The position numbers and the translations under genes were made by a program. Below the pieces are notes generated by a model. That model saw only the letters and a list, made by a program, of their open reading frames with translations, was not told where the DNA came from and searched no databases. From positions 1 through 64,000 of the forward strand of contig CAWBNB010000025.1 in NCBI GenBank assembly GCA_963789885.1: a DNA stretch of 64,000 bases, in the 5' to 3' direction. Of the stretch, positions 26,440 through 34,971 are shown piece after piece; within the stretch, counting starts at the first letter, position 1; the number at the start of each line of letters is the position of its first letter. This DNA comes from DATEDA01 sp963789885. Lineage in GTDB: Bacteria > Pseudomonadota > Gammaproteobacteria > Burkholderiales > SG8-39.

Positions 26440-29400
26440 TCACGCCCGGGCGGACGCCGTCGCTTTCGCCGGCGGGCTCGCGTCCCGTTTGCCTCCAAAC
26501 ACGGTCACGTAGAGCGTCGGCAGGAACACGAGCATCAGCAGCGTTCCGATCAGCAGGCCGCCCATGATCGCGAAGGCCATCGGCCCCCAGAACACCGTTG
26601 GAGCGATCGGGATCAGGCCGAGCACGGTCGAGAACGCGGTGAGCGTGAGGGGCCGGAACCGTGAGCTCGCCGCGGCGATCGCCGCGTCCCAGACGCTCTT
26701 CCCTTCGGCGCGGTCAGTCTCGATCTGCACCACGAGGATCACCGCGTTCTTCGCCACCATCCCGAGCAGCGACAGGATGCCGAGGATCGCGACGAAGCCG
26801 AGCGGCCGGTTGAAGACGAGCAGCGCGAGGACGACGCCGATGATGCTGAGCGGCAGCACCGCGAGCACGACGAAGACGCTGCGGAAGCTCTGCAGCTGGA
26901 GCATCAGAGCGGTGAGCATGAGGAGGATCATCACCGGCACGACGGCGAACACCGAGGCCCGCGCGATCGCGCTGTCCTCGACGGTGCCGCCGAGATCGAT
27001 GCGGTAGCCCTTCGGCAGGCCCTTCGCCAGCTCGGCGATCGGCGCCTTGAGTGCGTCGACCACGGTGTCCGGCGTGGTGCTGGGGACAATCGCCGCGCGC
27101 ACGGTGAGCGTCGGTACGCGGTCCCGACGCCAGACGAGCGGGTACTCCTCCCCGAACTCGAGGCTCACGAACTGGGTGAGCGGCACGGTGCGCCCGCCCG
27201 GAATCGGGACCTGGAGCGAGCGCAGCGTCGCCATCGTCGCGCGCTCCTTGTCGACGGCGCGCGCGACAACGTCGACGAGGTAGATGTCGTCGCGCACTTG
27301 CGTCACCGTCGAGCCGGCGATCGTGGCGTTCAGCACGTCGGCGATCGACGCCGAGCTGACGCCGAGGCTGCGCGCCTGGTCCTGGTCGATCTTGAGACGG
27401 AGCTGCCGCGCGGGCTCCATCCAGTCGAAGTTGACGCGCCGCGTTTCCGGATTCGCCGCGATGACCTGCGCCAGCCGCTGCGCGATCTGCGTGACCTCGT
27501 CCTTGTCCGGCCCGCGCACGCGGTACTGGATCGGCCAGCCGACCGGCGGACCGAGCTCAAGCGGCTGGATGTTTCCGACGACGTCCGGGAACTCCTCGGC
27601 GAGCAGCTTCTCCAGGCGGTCCTGGATCCGTTTTCGTTCTTCGAATCCCTTCGCGACGATCACGAGCTGGCTGAAGAAGGGGTTCGCGCCCTGCACGTCG
27701 AGCGGCAGGTAGAAGCGGATCGCGCCGCGGCCGATGTAGGCGCTCCAGTGAGCGATGTCCTCGTCCTTCGCTAGCGCCTCCTCCAGCCGCCTGGCGGTCG
27801 TTTCGGAGGCGTAGATCGACGCGTTCTGCCGCAGCGTCAGGTCGACGAGGAGCTCGGGCCGGTCGGACGCGGGAAAGAACTGCTCCGGCACGAACCGCAG
27901 CAGGTAGACCGCCGCCACGAACGCGGCGATCGTCACCGCGATGGTCAGCCACTTCACGCGCATCGCGCCGACGAGCAGGCCGCGATATCCGCGCATGAGG
28001 GCGCTCGGCTTCTCCTCCGCGCCCGACGTCTTGGGCGCCTTCAGTATCGCTATGCCGATCACCGGCGCGAACGTCACCGCCACGATCCACGACGTGATCA
28101 GTGCGATCGCAACCACCGCGAAGATCGAGAACGTGTACTCGCCCGCCGAGCTCCGCGCGAAGCCGATTGGCACGAAGCCCGCGATCGTGATGAGCGTGCC
28201 GATCAGCATCGGGGCGGCGAGCGTCTTGTAGGCGAAGGTGGCCGCCTGCTCCTTCGAGTCTCCGGCGGCGAGGCGCCGGATCATCGCATCGACGGTGGTC
28301 ATCGCGTCGTCGACCAGCAGGGTGAGCGCGATGATCAGCGCCCCGAGCGAGATGCGCTGCAGGTCGATGCCCACGATCAGCATGACGGCGAACACGATGG
28401 CGAGCGTTAGCGGGATCGCGAGGGCCACGACGGAGCCCGGGCGCACGCCGAGGCTCACGAAGCTCGCCGCAAGGATGATGAGGATCGCCTGCCACAGCGA
28501 GGCCATGAAATCGTTGATCGCGAGGTCGACGACGACCGCCTGGTCGGAGACGAGGAACGGCTCGATGCCGAGCGGCAGGTTCGCCCGGATGTCCGCCATT
28601 TCCTTTTTCAGGTTCGCGCCGAGCGCGAGGATGTCGCCGCCCTCGCGCATCGCGATGGCGAGCCCGATCGCCGGCTTGCCGTTCACGTGGAAGAGCGGCA
28701 GCGGCGGGTCCGAGAATCCGCGCCGGACCTCAGCGATGTCCCGGAGCGGTATCAGACGCTCTCCCACCGCCAGGTTGACCGCCTTGATGTCGTCCTCGGA
28801 TTCGAAGGCGCCGGCCACGCGCAGGAAGATCCGCTCGTCGCCGGTCTGCAGGACCCCGGTCGGCCGCACCAGGTTCTGCGCCTGCAATTGCCCGAGCAGG
28901 GCGGAATACGTGAGGCCGAGGCCCGCGAGCCGCGCGGTGGAGAACTCGAGGAAGATCTGCTCGTCCTGGGCGCCGAGGATCTCGATCTTGGTGACATCCG
29001 GCACGGCGAGGAGGCGCGAGCGCGTGTCCTCGACGTAGTTGCGGAGCTCGCGGTGGGAGAACCCGTCGGCGGTGAAGCCGTAGATGATGCCGTAGGTATC
29101 GCCGAAGTCGTCGTTGAAGCCGGGCCCGACGACGCCCTGCGGCAGCGTGCCGCGGATGTCGCCGATGTTCTTGCGCACCTGGTACCAGATGTCCGGCACC
29201 TCCTTCGGCGGCGTCGACTGCTCGAGGTCGACGAACATGGTCGTGCGGCCCGCCGTGGTGATGCTGCGCACCCGGTAGAGATGGCGCGTCTCCTGCAGCT
29301 TGCGCTCGATCCGCTCAGTGACCTGGAGCAGCGTCTCCTCGATCGTCGCGCCGGGCCAGCCCGCGAAGACGACCATGGTCCGGATCGTAAAGGGGGGGTC

Positions 29401-29517
29401 CTCGGCCCGGCCGAGGCGCAGGAACGCGATCGTTCCGGCCACGACCGCGGCGATCATGAAGTAGACGATGAGCGACCGGCGCTGGATCGCCCATTCCGAC
29501 AGGTTCGGGCCGATCAC
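26440..29517 (-). CDS. RND efflux permease (second system)
   Basis: 1,025-residue RND pump. It starts at a GTG at 29517 whose bases overlap the adaptor stop (GTGA). The longer frame to 29691 only adds an Arg-rich shadow. MIGPNLSEWAIQRRSLIVYF opens TM1. TM4 holds LTLLVDDAMTTVDAM with the proton-relay aspartates and TM10 holds LLGMVAKNAVILVVQI with the relay lysine. Pore-domain segments such as GAIRFYLPLDVQGANPFFSQ and PLELGPPVGWPIQYRV place it near the HAE1/heavy-metal boundary groups common in proteobacteria. Unlike the first RND gene it is intact. Substrate unknown. Confidence 0.93.
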   Translation of the reverse strand: MIGPNLSEWAIQRRSLIVYFMIAAVVAGTIAFLRLGRAEDPPFTIRTMVVFAGWPGATIEETLLQVTERIERKLQETRHLYRVRSITTAGRTTMFVDLEQSTPPKEVPDIWYQVRKNIGDIRGTLPQGVVGPGFNDDFGDTYGIIYGFTADGFSHRELRNYVEDTRSRLLAVPDVTKIEILGAQDEQIFLEFSTARLAGLGLTYSALLGQLQAQNLVRPTGVLQTGDERIFLRVAGAFESEDDIKAVNLAVGERLIPLRDIAEVRRGFSDPPLPLFHVNGKPAIGLAIAMREGGDILALGANLKKEMADIRANLPLGIEPFLVSDQAVVVDLAINDFMASLWQAILIILAASFVSLGVRPGSVVALAIPLTLAIVFAVMLIVGIDLQRISLGALIIALTLLVDDAMTTVDAMIRRLAAGDSKEQAATFAYKTLAAPMLIGTLITIAGFVPIGFARSSAGEYTFSIFAVVAIALITSWIVAVTFAPVIGIAILKAPKTSGAEEKPSALMRGYRGLLVGAMRVKWLTIAVTIAAFVAAVYLLRFVPEQFFPASDRPELLVDLTLRQNASIYASETTARRLEEALAKDEDIAHWSAYIGRGAIRFYLPLDVQGANPFFSQLVIVAKGFEERKRIQDRLEKLLAEEFPDVVGNIQPLELGPPVGWPIQYRVRGPDKDEVTQIAQRLAQVIAANPETRRVNFDWMEPARQLRLKIDQDQARSLGVSSASIADVLNATIAGSTVTQVRDDIYLVDVVARAVDKERATMATLRSLQVPIPGGRTVPLTQFVSLEFGEEYPLVWRRDRVPTLTVRAAIVPSTTPDTVVDALKAPIAELAKGLPKGYRIDLGGTVEDSAIARASVFAVVPVMILLMLTALMLQLQSFRSVFVVLAVLPLSIIGVVLALLVFNRPLGFVAILGILSLLGMVAKNAVILVVQIETDRAEGKSVWDAAIAAASSRFRPLTLTAFSTVLGLIPIAPTVFWGPMAFAIMGGLLIGTLLMLVFLPTLYVTVFGGKRDASPPAKATASARA

Positions 29518-30626
29518 TTCGCGGCTCCGAGGAGTCGCACCTTCTGGCCTGCATGGAGGGCCTGCACGCCCGCGGTCACGACGAGGTCGCCCTGCTCGAG
29601 CCCCTCGGCGACGACGACGCGATCGGCATCGTGGCCGGCGACGCGAATCGGCCGCTGCGCGACCGTTTCGGTCTTGGGATCGACGATCCACACCGCCGAC
29701 TGCGCGCCCGCGCGGACGAGCGCCGACCCCGGGAGCTCGATCGCCGCCGCGGTCTCCATCCGCATGCTGCCGGTCACCGTCGATCCGAGCCGCAGGCTGG
29801 CGGGCGGGTCGATGAGACCGATGCGCACCTTGAACGTGCCGGTGATCGGATCGGCGCGCGGCGAGACCTCGCGGACGCGGCCCTTCGCGGTGACGTTGGC
29901 GTCGGTGGTCAGCGCCACCGTGATCTCCGGGTTCGAGGGTGCCCGGTCCTTGATCTGCGCCGGCACGTCGAACACCGCGTCGCGCCCTTCCTTGCGCGCC
30001 GCCTGCACGACCATGCGGCCCGCCGGCACCACCTCGCCCGGCTCGGCGCCGATGGCGGCGACGGTGCCCGGCGCGTCGGCGACGAGGCGGGTGTAGCTCA
30101 CCCGGTTCTGCGCGAGCTCGACCTGCGACTGCGCGGAGGTGACGCCCGCCTCGGCGCTCTGCAGGTTCGCCGCGATCTGGTCGAAGGCGGCCTGCGAGAT
30201 GAAGCGCTGCGCGAGCAGCTGCTTCTGGCGATTGTAGTTGTTCCGCTGCTCGGTGGCCTGCGCGCGCGCGGCGGCGAGCTGCGCCCGGGCGGAGGCGAGG
30301 CTCGCCTCCTCGTTCGAGGCATCGAGCCGGGCGAGGAGCTGGCCCGCGCGGATCGCGTCACCGACCCGCACCGGGCGATCGATCATGCGCCCGTCGATGC
30401 GAAAGGCGTAGTTGACCTCGGTCTGCGCCTGGACGGTGCCGGTGAGCGACACCGTCTCGCCGGCTGCGAGCTTCATCACCGTCATCACGCGCACCGGCCG
30501 GATCTCCGGCGGCGGCGGCTCCTCGGCGCGCCTGCAGCCCCCGAGCACGGCGAGCGTCGCGAGAGCGCAGAGAAACGGCGTGCAGCCAGGACGAGTCTTC
30601 AGCAGGAGTTCACGGCGTTCAGGCAC
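29514..30626 (-). CDS. RND efflux periplasmic adaptor lipoprotein (second system)
   Basis: 370-residue membrane fusion protein translated from GTG 30626, which is preceded by GGGGAG at 8 bases. The signal sequence ends in the lipobox LAVLGGCRR. Lipoyl-like halves (NYAFRIDGRMIDRPVRVGDA and VADAPGTVAAIGAEPGEVV) flank a coiled-coil hairpin, followed by barrel and membrane-proximal domains ending QALHAGQKVRLLGAAK. It is first in the operon adaptor - permease - two-helix protein. The frame is open to 30734, but the upstream part covers the promoter and repeats and is not coding. Confidence 0.9.
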   Translation of the reverse strand: MPERRELLLKTRPGCTPFLCALATLAVLGGCRRAEEPPPPEIRPVRVMTVMKLAAGETVSLTGTVQAQTEVNYAFRIDGRMIDRPVRVGDAIRAGQLLARLDASNEEASLASARAQLAAARAQATEQRNNYNRQKQLLAQRFISQAAFDQIAANLQSAEAGVTSAQSQVELAQNRVSYTRLVADAPGTVAAIGAEPGEVVPAGRMVVQAARKEGRDAVFDVPAQIKDRAPSNPEITVALTTDANVTAKGRVREVSPRADPITGTFKVRIGLIDPPASLRLGSTVTGSMRMETAAAIELPGSALVRAGAQSAVWIVDPKTETVAQRPIRVAGHDADRVVVAEGLEQGDLVVTAGVQALHAGQKVRLLGAAK

Positions 30627-30698
30627 AGGACGGACTCCCCAACGAGGATTGCAGTGATCGCCGCGTGACCGGCCGAGCGGCGTGCATGCTTGCGGCGC

Positions 30699-30738
30699 GC
30701 ATATTATTACAGGGTCCACTTTCACACGGTCCACTTTC
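30699..30738 (-). promoter_or_regulatory. promoter and 11-bp direct repeats upstream of the second efflux operon
   Basis: Two exact copies of GGTCCACTTTC (30713-30723 and 30728-30738) are separated by 4 bp. On the minus strand they read GAAAGTGGACC twice and run into TAATAATAT, a good -10 element. TGGACC of the distal copy is 18 bp from TAATAA and could act as -35. Repeats overlapping a promoter are typical of an operator. No regulator gene adjoins. Confidence 0.5.
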
Positions 30739-30833
30739 GGTTCGCGGGCCGAGGCCGGTCGCGTGCGCGCGTCTTCATGGTGGCGCGCGCACGTTTCATC
30801 AATGAGACGCAGTCCCGCGCCTCACGGCCGCCC

Positions 30834-32576
30834 TCAACCCGCCATCGCCACTCCGAACGCGATCGCCGCCACGATCAGCGCGAGACCCGCTACCGCCCAC
30901 TGCCGCAGGACACCGTCGAACACGACGAACATCCCGCCCACGGCGACCGTCGCCCGGCGAACCGGTCTCAAGAACGTGAGCGGCCCATCCGCTACGGACA
31001 TCTGCGGCAGTTGACGCCCGAGGCCGGCCGCCAGCAACGCGCCGCCGGCGAGAAGCAGGATGGCGGACCAGAGGTCGGAGAGCGTCAGCGCACCCGACAG
31101 GGCGTCGAGCGAAAACGCGCCGTTGGCCACGAACCCGAGCGCGAGCGAACACAGCGCGAGCGCCAGGGCGGCCAGTTCCGCGATGCGCGACACGGGCTTC
31201 TTCGGCTCGATCGGCCCGTCGGCCGGACGCAGCGCGTGGGCGAGCACGAGCACCACGTAGCTCGCCGTCAGCAACCCGCCCACGTCGAGCACGGTCTCCC
31301 ACCACCATTGCCCCGATGCGCCGGCGGCGTCGAAGAAGAGCTTCTTCGCGACGTAGGCGCCGCTCGGCGGCAAGCCCATTAGCGCCACCCCCGCGAGCGC
31401 AAAGGTGAGCACGGTCACCGGCAACGTACGGGCGGCGCCCGCCAGTCCCGCGATGCGATCGTGACCGAACGCGAGGTAGATCAGGCCGGCCGCCATGAAC
31501 ATCGCCGCCTTCGCCGTGGCGTGGGAGATCGCCTGCAGCATGCCGCCGGTCAATGCGCCGCCGCGCTCGAGCGCAGCGCCGTCGAACGCGAGCGGAAACA
31601 TCAGGAACAGGTAGCCGATCTGCGCCACCGTCGAGTACGCGACCAGCAGCTTGAGCCGTTCCTGCCGCAGCGCGACCACGTTGCCGACCAGGATCGCGCC
31701 CGCGCCGAGCGCCGCGAGCAGCTGCGCCGACGGCGCCGTCACCACGCCCGGCAGCACGTCGAACCAGAGCCGGACGACGAGGAACCACGAGCCCTTGATC
31801 ACCAGGCCCGACAGCACGGCGCTCGCCGCAGCGGGCGCCCCGGCGTGCGCCGGCGGCAGCCAGAGGTGCAGCGGGAAGAGCGCGGTCTTCGCGAGCAGCC
31901 CCACCGTCATCAGCGCTGCCGCGGCCAGCGTCGCCGGCTCGGGAACGATCCGCTCGGACAGCAGTTGAATGTCGAGCGTGCCGTACGCGCCGTAGAGCAG
32001 CACCGCGCCGAGGAGATAGAAGACCGACCCGAGCAGCGCGTACAGCATGTACCGGAGCGCGGCGCGCAGCGTGTCGGCCTTGCCGTCGAGCGAGACGAGC
32101 GGAACGGCGGCGAAAGTCAGGAGCTCGAGGGCGACGTACAGCGTGAAGAGATCGCCGCTCACGAACACGAGGTTCAACGACCCCCAGATTGCGAGCAGCA
32201 GGGTCCAGAACACGAGCGGCGCACGCGCCTCCCGCACCCCGTCGGGCGTCGCGAAATCGGCGCGCGCGTACACGCCGATGCCGAGGATCACCACCGCGAT
32301 GGCCAGGATCATGACGAGCGCGAGGCCGTCCGCGCGCAGCGCGATGCCGAGCGGTGGCGCCCAGCCGCCCAGCAGGTAGACCAGCGCGGCGCCGGATCGC
32401 GTCATCGACGCGGCGATCCCGATCGCGATGCCGAGCCCCGCGAGGATCGTGAGCGTCGCGACCCGCTGGGCGTTGCGTCCGCCGAGCGCAAAGCCGGCGA
32501 GCACGCCCACGAACGGCACCAGCACCGCCAGCACGAGGAGCAGCCCGCCGGGCGTCGTCGTCATCTCGTGCGGCAT
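30834..32576 (-). CDS. mrpD: Mrp-type cation/proton antiporter subunit D
   Basis: 580-residue, about 14-helix proton-translocating subunit related to NuoN/NuoM of complex I. Key features: GDLFTLYVALELLTFAAVPL with the conserved glutamate, KTALFPLHLWLPPAHAGAP with the lysine of the proton path, and a long AYSTVAQIGYLFLMFPLAF segment. It works in a hetero-oligomeric Mrp complex that exchanges Na+ or K+ for protons. It is the last gene of the operon, its ATG directly abutting the mrpC stop. It may be the only large antiporter-like subunit here, because no full-length MrpA is encoded nearby. Confidence 0.9.
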   Translation of the reverse strand: MPHEMTTTPGGLLLVLAVLVPFVGVLAGFALGGRNAQRVATLTILAGLGIAIGIAASMTRSGAALVYLLGGWAPPLGIALRADGLALVMILAIAVVILGIGVYARADFATPDGVREARAPLVFWTLLLAIWGSLNLVFVSGDLFTLYVALELLTFAAVPLVSLDGKADTLRAALRYMLYALLGSVFYLLGAVLLYGAYGTLDIQLLSERIVPEPATLAAAALMTVGLLAKTALFPLHLWLPPAHAGAPAAASAVLSGLVIKGSWFLVVRLWFDVLPGVVTAPSAQLLAALGAGAILVGNVVALRQERLKLLVAYSTVAQIGYLFLMFPLAFDGAALERGGALTGGMLQAISHATAKAAMFMAAGLIYLAFGHDRIAGLAGAARTLPVTVLTFALAGVALMGLPPSGAYVAKKLFFDAAGASGQWWWETVLDVGGLLTASYVVLVLAHALRPADGPIEPKKPVSRIAELAALALALCSLALGFVANGAFSLDALSGALTLSDLWSAILLLAGGALLAAGLGRQLPQMSVADGPLTFLRPVRRATVAVGGMFVVFDGVLRQWAVAGLALIVAAIAFGVAMAG

Positions 32577-32927
32577 CTACGCCTCGCGGGCATCCGGGTC
32601 CGGCGTGGCCGGCGCCGGCGCATCGGACGCGAGCGTGGCCGAGCCCGTCTCGTCGAACAACCGCAGCAGCAGGGCGACCGCGAGCGCGCTCGCGGAGAAC
32701 GCGACGACGATGCCGGTGATCAGCAGCGCCTGCGGCACCGGGTCGCCGCCCCAGCCGAGCGCCCCGCCACGGTACGCGATGGCGCCGAAGAGCACGAACA
32801 CGCCGTTGCCGACGACGTTGAACGCGAGGATCTTGCGCAGCGGCTGCGGGTTGACGATGAGGGCGTACACGCCGAGGCCGACGAGCGCCGCCGCGCACAG
32901 CCCGAACAGCGTCGCCGCATCCATCAT
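32577..32927 (-). CDS. mrpC: Mrp antiporter subunit C (NuoK-like)
   Basis: 116-residue protein with three hydrophobic helices, homologous to NuoK: FGLCAAALVGLGVYALIVNP, LRKILAFNVVGNGVFVLFGA and DPVPQALLITGIVVAFSASA, the last being the usual MnhC signature. It starts at ATG 32927, overlapping the upstream mrpB stop by 4 bases. The polar, Ala/Pro-rich tail after LRLFDETGS is disordered. It forms part of the ion-translocating membrane arm. Confidence 0.9.
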   Translation of the reverse strand: MMDAATLFGLCAAALVGLGVYALIVNPQPLRKILAFNVVGNGVFVLFGAIAYRGGALGWGGDPVPQALLITGIVVAFSASALAVALLLRLFDETGSATLASDAPAPATPDPDAREA

Positions 32928-33862
32928 CGCAGCGGCCTCTCGGGCGCACCCGCCAGGATCAGTCCAAGCGTCACCGCGAGCGAAGGAAGCAGCGCCCATT
33001 CGATGACCTTGATCAGCGGCTTCGCCAGACCGTCGGGATACGCGAGGAACGCGCCCGCGGTCGCCACGCCGGCGGCGCCGATCGCGATGAACACCACCGG
33101 TCCGCCGATCAGCGCGAACCGGACCCAGGTCCGGCTGACCGGCGGCGCGTCGGCGAGGCCGGCCATCACGGCGAGCAGCCACATCGCCGCCAGGATGCTG
33201 GCGCCCTGGAACTTGCCGCCGGGGAGGTCCGCGCCGATCCAGAAGATGTAGACGCCGACGATGATCCCGATCGGCGGCAGCACCCGCGCGAGGTACGCGA
33301 GGATGCCGTCGGGATCGGCGCGATGCAGCCGCCCCGGGCGCCCGCCCCAGGCGCGATCCGGCGCGAGCGACCACACGCCGATCATCGCGAACAGCACCAC
33401 GATCGCCTCGAGCAGCGTGTCCATGGCGCGGAAGGCGAGCAGGACGCCGGTGATCGGATTGCCCACGCCGGTCGCGGCCATGTTGGCGGCCGTCTCGTGC
33501 GCGAGCGTGGGCGCCGGATCGGGGAGCGCGAGGACAGCGACCGCGAGCGCCGCCGTCACGCACGCTGCGACGAGCGCGGCAGCGAGCCGCATCGCCACGC
33601 CGGGGCGTTCGGCGTGCGCCGCGGCTTCGGTGCGTCGGAGCCGCGCCGCTGCCGCGATCAGCATCGCGCCCGTCAGCCCGCCGCCGATCGCCGCCTCGGT
33701 CAACGCGACGTCGATGCCGTGCAGTTGCACCCACACGAGCGCAAGCAGCATCCCGTACGCGACGAAACCGACGGCCGCGGCAAACGTGTCGCGCGCGACG
33801 ACCGTCCAGACCGCGAGCGCCAGGACGAGGACCGCGAGCCCGGCGTTGAGCGCCTCGATCAT
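32924..33862 (-). CDS. mrpB: fused MrpA C-terminal (DUF4040) and MrpB subunit
   Basis: 312-residue membrane protein combining domains that are separate in classical Mrp operons. Residues about 1-90 match the DUF4040/MbhD region of MrpA (DVALTEAAIGGGLTGAML). About 130-180 match the next MrpA C-terminal piece (ITGVLLAFRAMDTLLEAIVV). From about 205 on, MnhB (VLPPIGIIVGVYIFWIGADL, then PGGKFQGASILAAMWLLAVM). The NuoL-like N-terminal two thirds of MrpA are missing. It overlaps mrpG and mrpC by 4 bases on each side. This is the layout seen in smaller Mrp/Mbh-like complexes. Confidence 0.85.
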   Translation of the reverse strand: MIEALNAGLAVLVLALAVWTVVARDTFAAAVGFVAYGMLLALVWVQLHGIDVALTEAAIGGGLTGAMLIAAAARLRRTEAAAHAERPGVAMRLAAALVAACVTAALAVAVLALPDPAPTLAHETAANMAATGVGNPITGVLLAFRAMDTLLEAIVVLFAMIGVWSLAPDRAWGGRPGRLHRADPDGILAYLARVLPPIGIIVGVYIFWIGADLPGGKFQGASILAAMWLLAVMAGLADAPPVSRTWVRFALIGGPVVFIAIGAAGVATAGAFLAYPDGLAKPLIKVIEWALLPSLAVTLGLILAGAPERPLR

Positions 33863-34149
33863 GCGCCCGGACCGGTGCGCCGCGCCGCGCGCGCGATGAG
33901 CTGGGAGACCGCCCCGCTCGCGAGGAGCGCGAGGAGCCAGATCGCCACCAGCTTGAGCCCGCCGAGCACGCCGTCGACATGCGGCAGGAGGCCGAGCACC
34001 ACGAGTCCGAGCCCGAGGTTGTCGGCCTTGGTGAGCGCGTGCAGCCGCGTGAGCGCGTCGGGAAAGCGCAGCAGCCCGACGGTGCCGGCGAGGAAGAAGA
34101 ACGCGCCGGCGCAGACCGCGACGACGGTGAAGAGATCGAGCAGGCTCAT
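33859..34149 (-). CDS. mrpG: Mrp antiporter subunit G
   Basis: 96-residue, three-helix MnhG/PhaG family subunit: FTVVAVCAGAFFFLAGTVGL, then RFPDALTRLHALTKADNLGL with the family's conserved LTRLHA...K motif, then a third helix. The start overlaps the mrpF stop and the stop overlaps the mrpB start, indicating coupled translation. Required for assembly and activity of Mrp complexes by family knowledge. Confidence 0.9.
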   Translation of the reverse strand: MSLLDLFTVVAVCAGAFFFLAGTVGLLRFPDALTRLHALTKADNLGLGLVVLGLLPHVDGVLGGLKLVAIWLLALLASGAVSQLIARAARRTGPGA

Positions 34150-34424
34150 CCGCGATCGCCCGCTTCGTCCGCCGGCGCTTCGGTCGCGCTCTTGAAGAAC
34201 GCCACCGAGGCGAAGGCCGCGAGCAGCGCGAGCGTGAGCGCCACGTCCACGGTATCGATGCCGGTTGCCGCCCCGAGCAGCAGGAGCACCGCGATGCCGC
34301 CGGTGCCGAGGAGCTGCGCGGCCATCATGCGGTCGGCGTCGCCGGGTCCGCGCATGATGCGCACGAGCCCGAGCGCGACCATCAGCAGGACGAAGCCGGC
34401 CGCGGCGAGCAGGAACTCAGCCAT
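34146..34424 (-). CDS. mrpF: Mrp antiporter subunit F
   Basis: 92-residue, three-helix MnhF/PhaF subunit. LVRIMRGPGDADRMMAAQLL is the family motif (R..RGPS..DR), followed by GGIAVLLLLGAATGIDTVDV and a last helix ending AFFKSAT. I take ATG 34424; the frame continues upstream to 34664 but overlaps mrpE. It overlaps mrpE by 8 bp and mrpG by 4 bp. Confidence 0.88.
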   Translation of the reverse strand: MAEFLLAAAGFVLLMVALGLVRIMRGPGDADRMMAAQLLGTGGIAVLLLLGAATGIDTVDVALTLALLAAFASVAFFKSATEAPADEAGDRG

Positions 34425-34896
34425 GGCCCTTCCCCGGCTCGAGCGCCCCGGCGTATTCCCGTTCCTCGGTCGCGAGCTGCTCCGCGACCGGCTGCGCGGT
34501 ATCCAGGCAGTGATACAGGATCCCCGACTCGTCGTCCTCGGCGGGCACCGTGCCGGGCAGGAGGCTCGTGATCGTCGCGAACGCGTTGCGCGCGGCCCCG
34601 CGCGGCAGGCCCGTGCGATACAGGACGAACCCGGTGCGGAGCGGCATGCCCGGTGCGAGCGCACGGCGCGCGACGTCGATCCCCGCCAGCACGGACTGCC
34701 ACAGGAACCGCGGGGCGCGCGCCGCGAGCGCCGCGAACTTCACGCGGCCAGTGTCCGCCGGGAGGAGTCGCAGGCTCGTCCAGGTCGCCGCGGCCGCGGT
34801 CAGCGCGCCGACCGCGAGATCGGCCGGCTGCGCGCTGCGAATGAGCACGATCCAGAGCGCGGCGAGCCCCAGAAAGCGGGCGAGCGCGGTGCCCAT
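34417..34896 (-). CDS. mrpE: Mrp antiporter subunit E
   Basis: 159-residue MnhE subunit: two N-terminal helices (FLGLAALWIVLIRSAQPADL and a following segment) and a soluble part with GMPLRTGFVLYRTGLPRGAA, ATITSLLPGTVPAEDDES and YHCLDTAQP, all typical. It is the first gene of the E-F-G-AB-C-D operon. The ATG at 34896 is preceded by AAGGGGGC. The 75 bp between it and the DUF1576-like gene hold no clear promoter match that I can defend. Confidence 0.88.
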   Translation of the reverse strand: MGTALARFLGLAALWIVLIRSAQPADLAVGALTAAAATWTSLRLLPADTGRVKFAALAARAPRFLWQSVLAGIDVARRALAPGMPLRTGFVLYRTGLPRGAARNAFATITSLLPGTVPAEDDESGILYHCLDTAQPVAEQLATEEREYAGALEPGKGHG

Positions 34897-34971
34897 GCTG
34901 GCCCCCTTCGTTGTGATTCTTGGTGACGCGGAGACTAGCCTCTGCGGCGCCGCAGCGTCAACAAGGGGCCG

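Noticed and set aside
28687..30096. 469-residue plus-strand frame opposite the second RND operon
   Set aside because: Antisense of conserved adaptor and permease sequence with biased composition.
30713..30738. GGTCCACTTTC repeats as ends of an insertion sequence
   Set aside because: Direct, not inverted, no transposase frame nearby, and they sit at a promoter.
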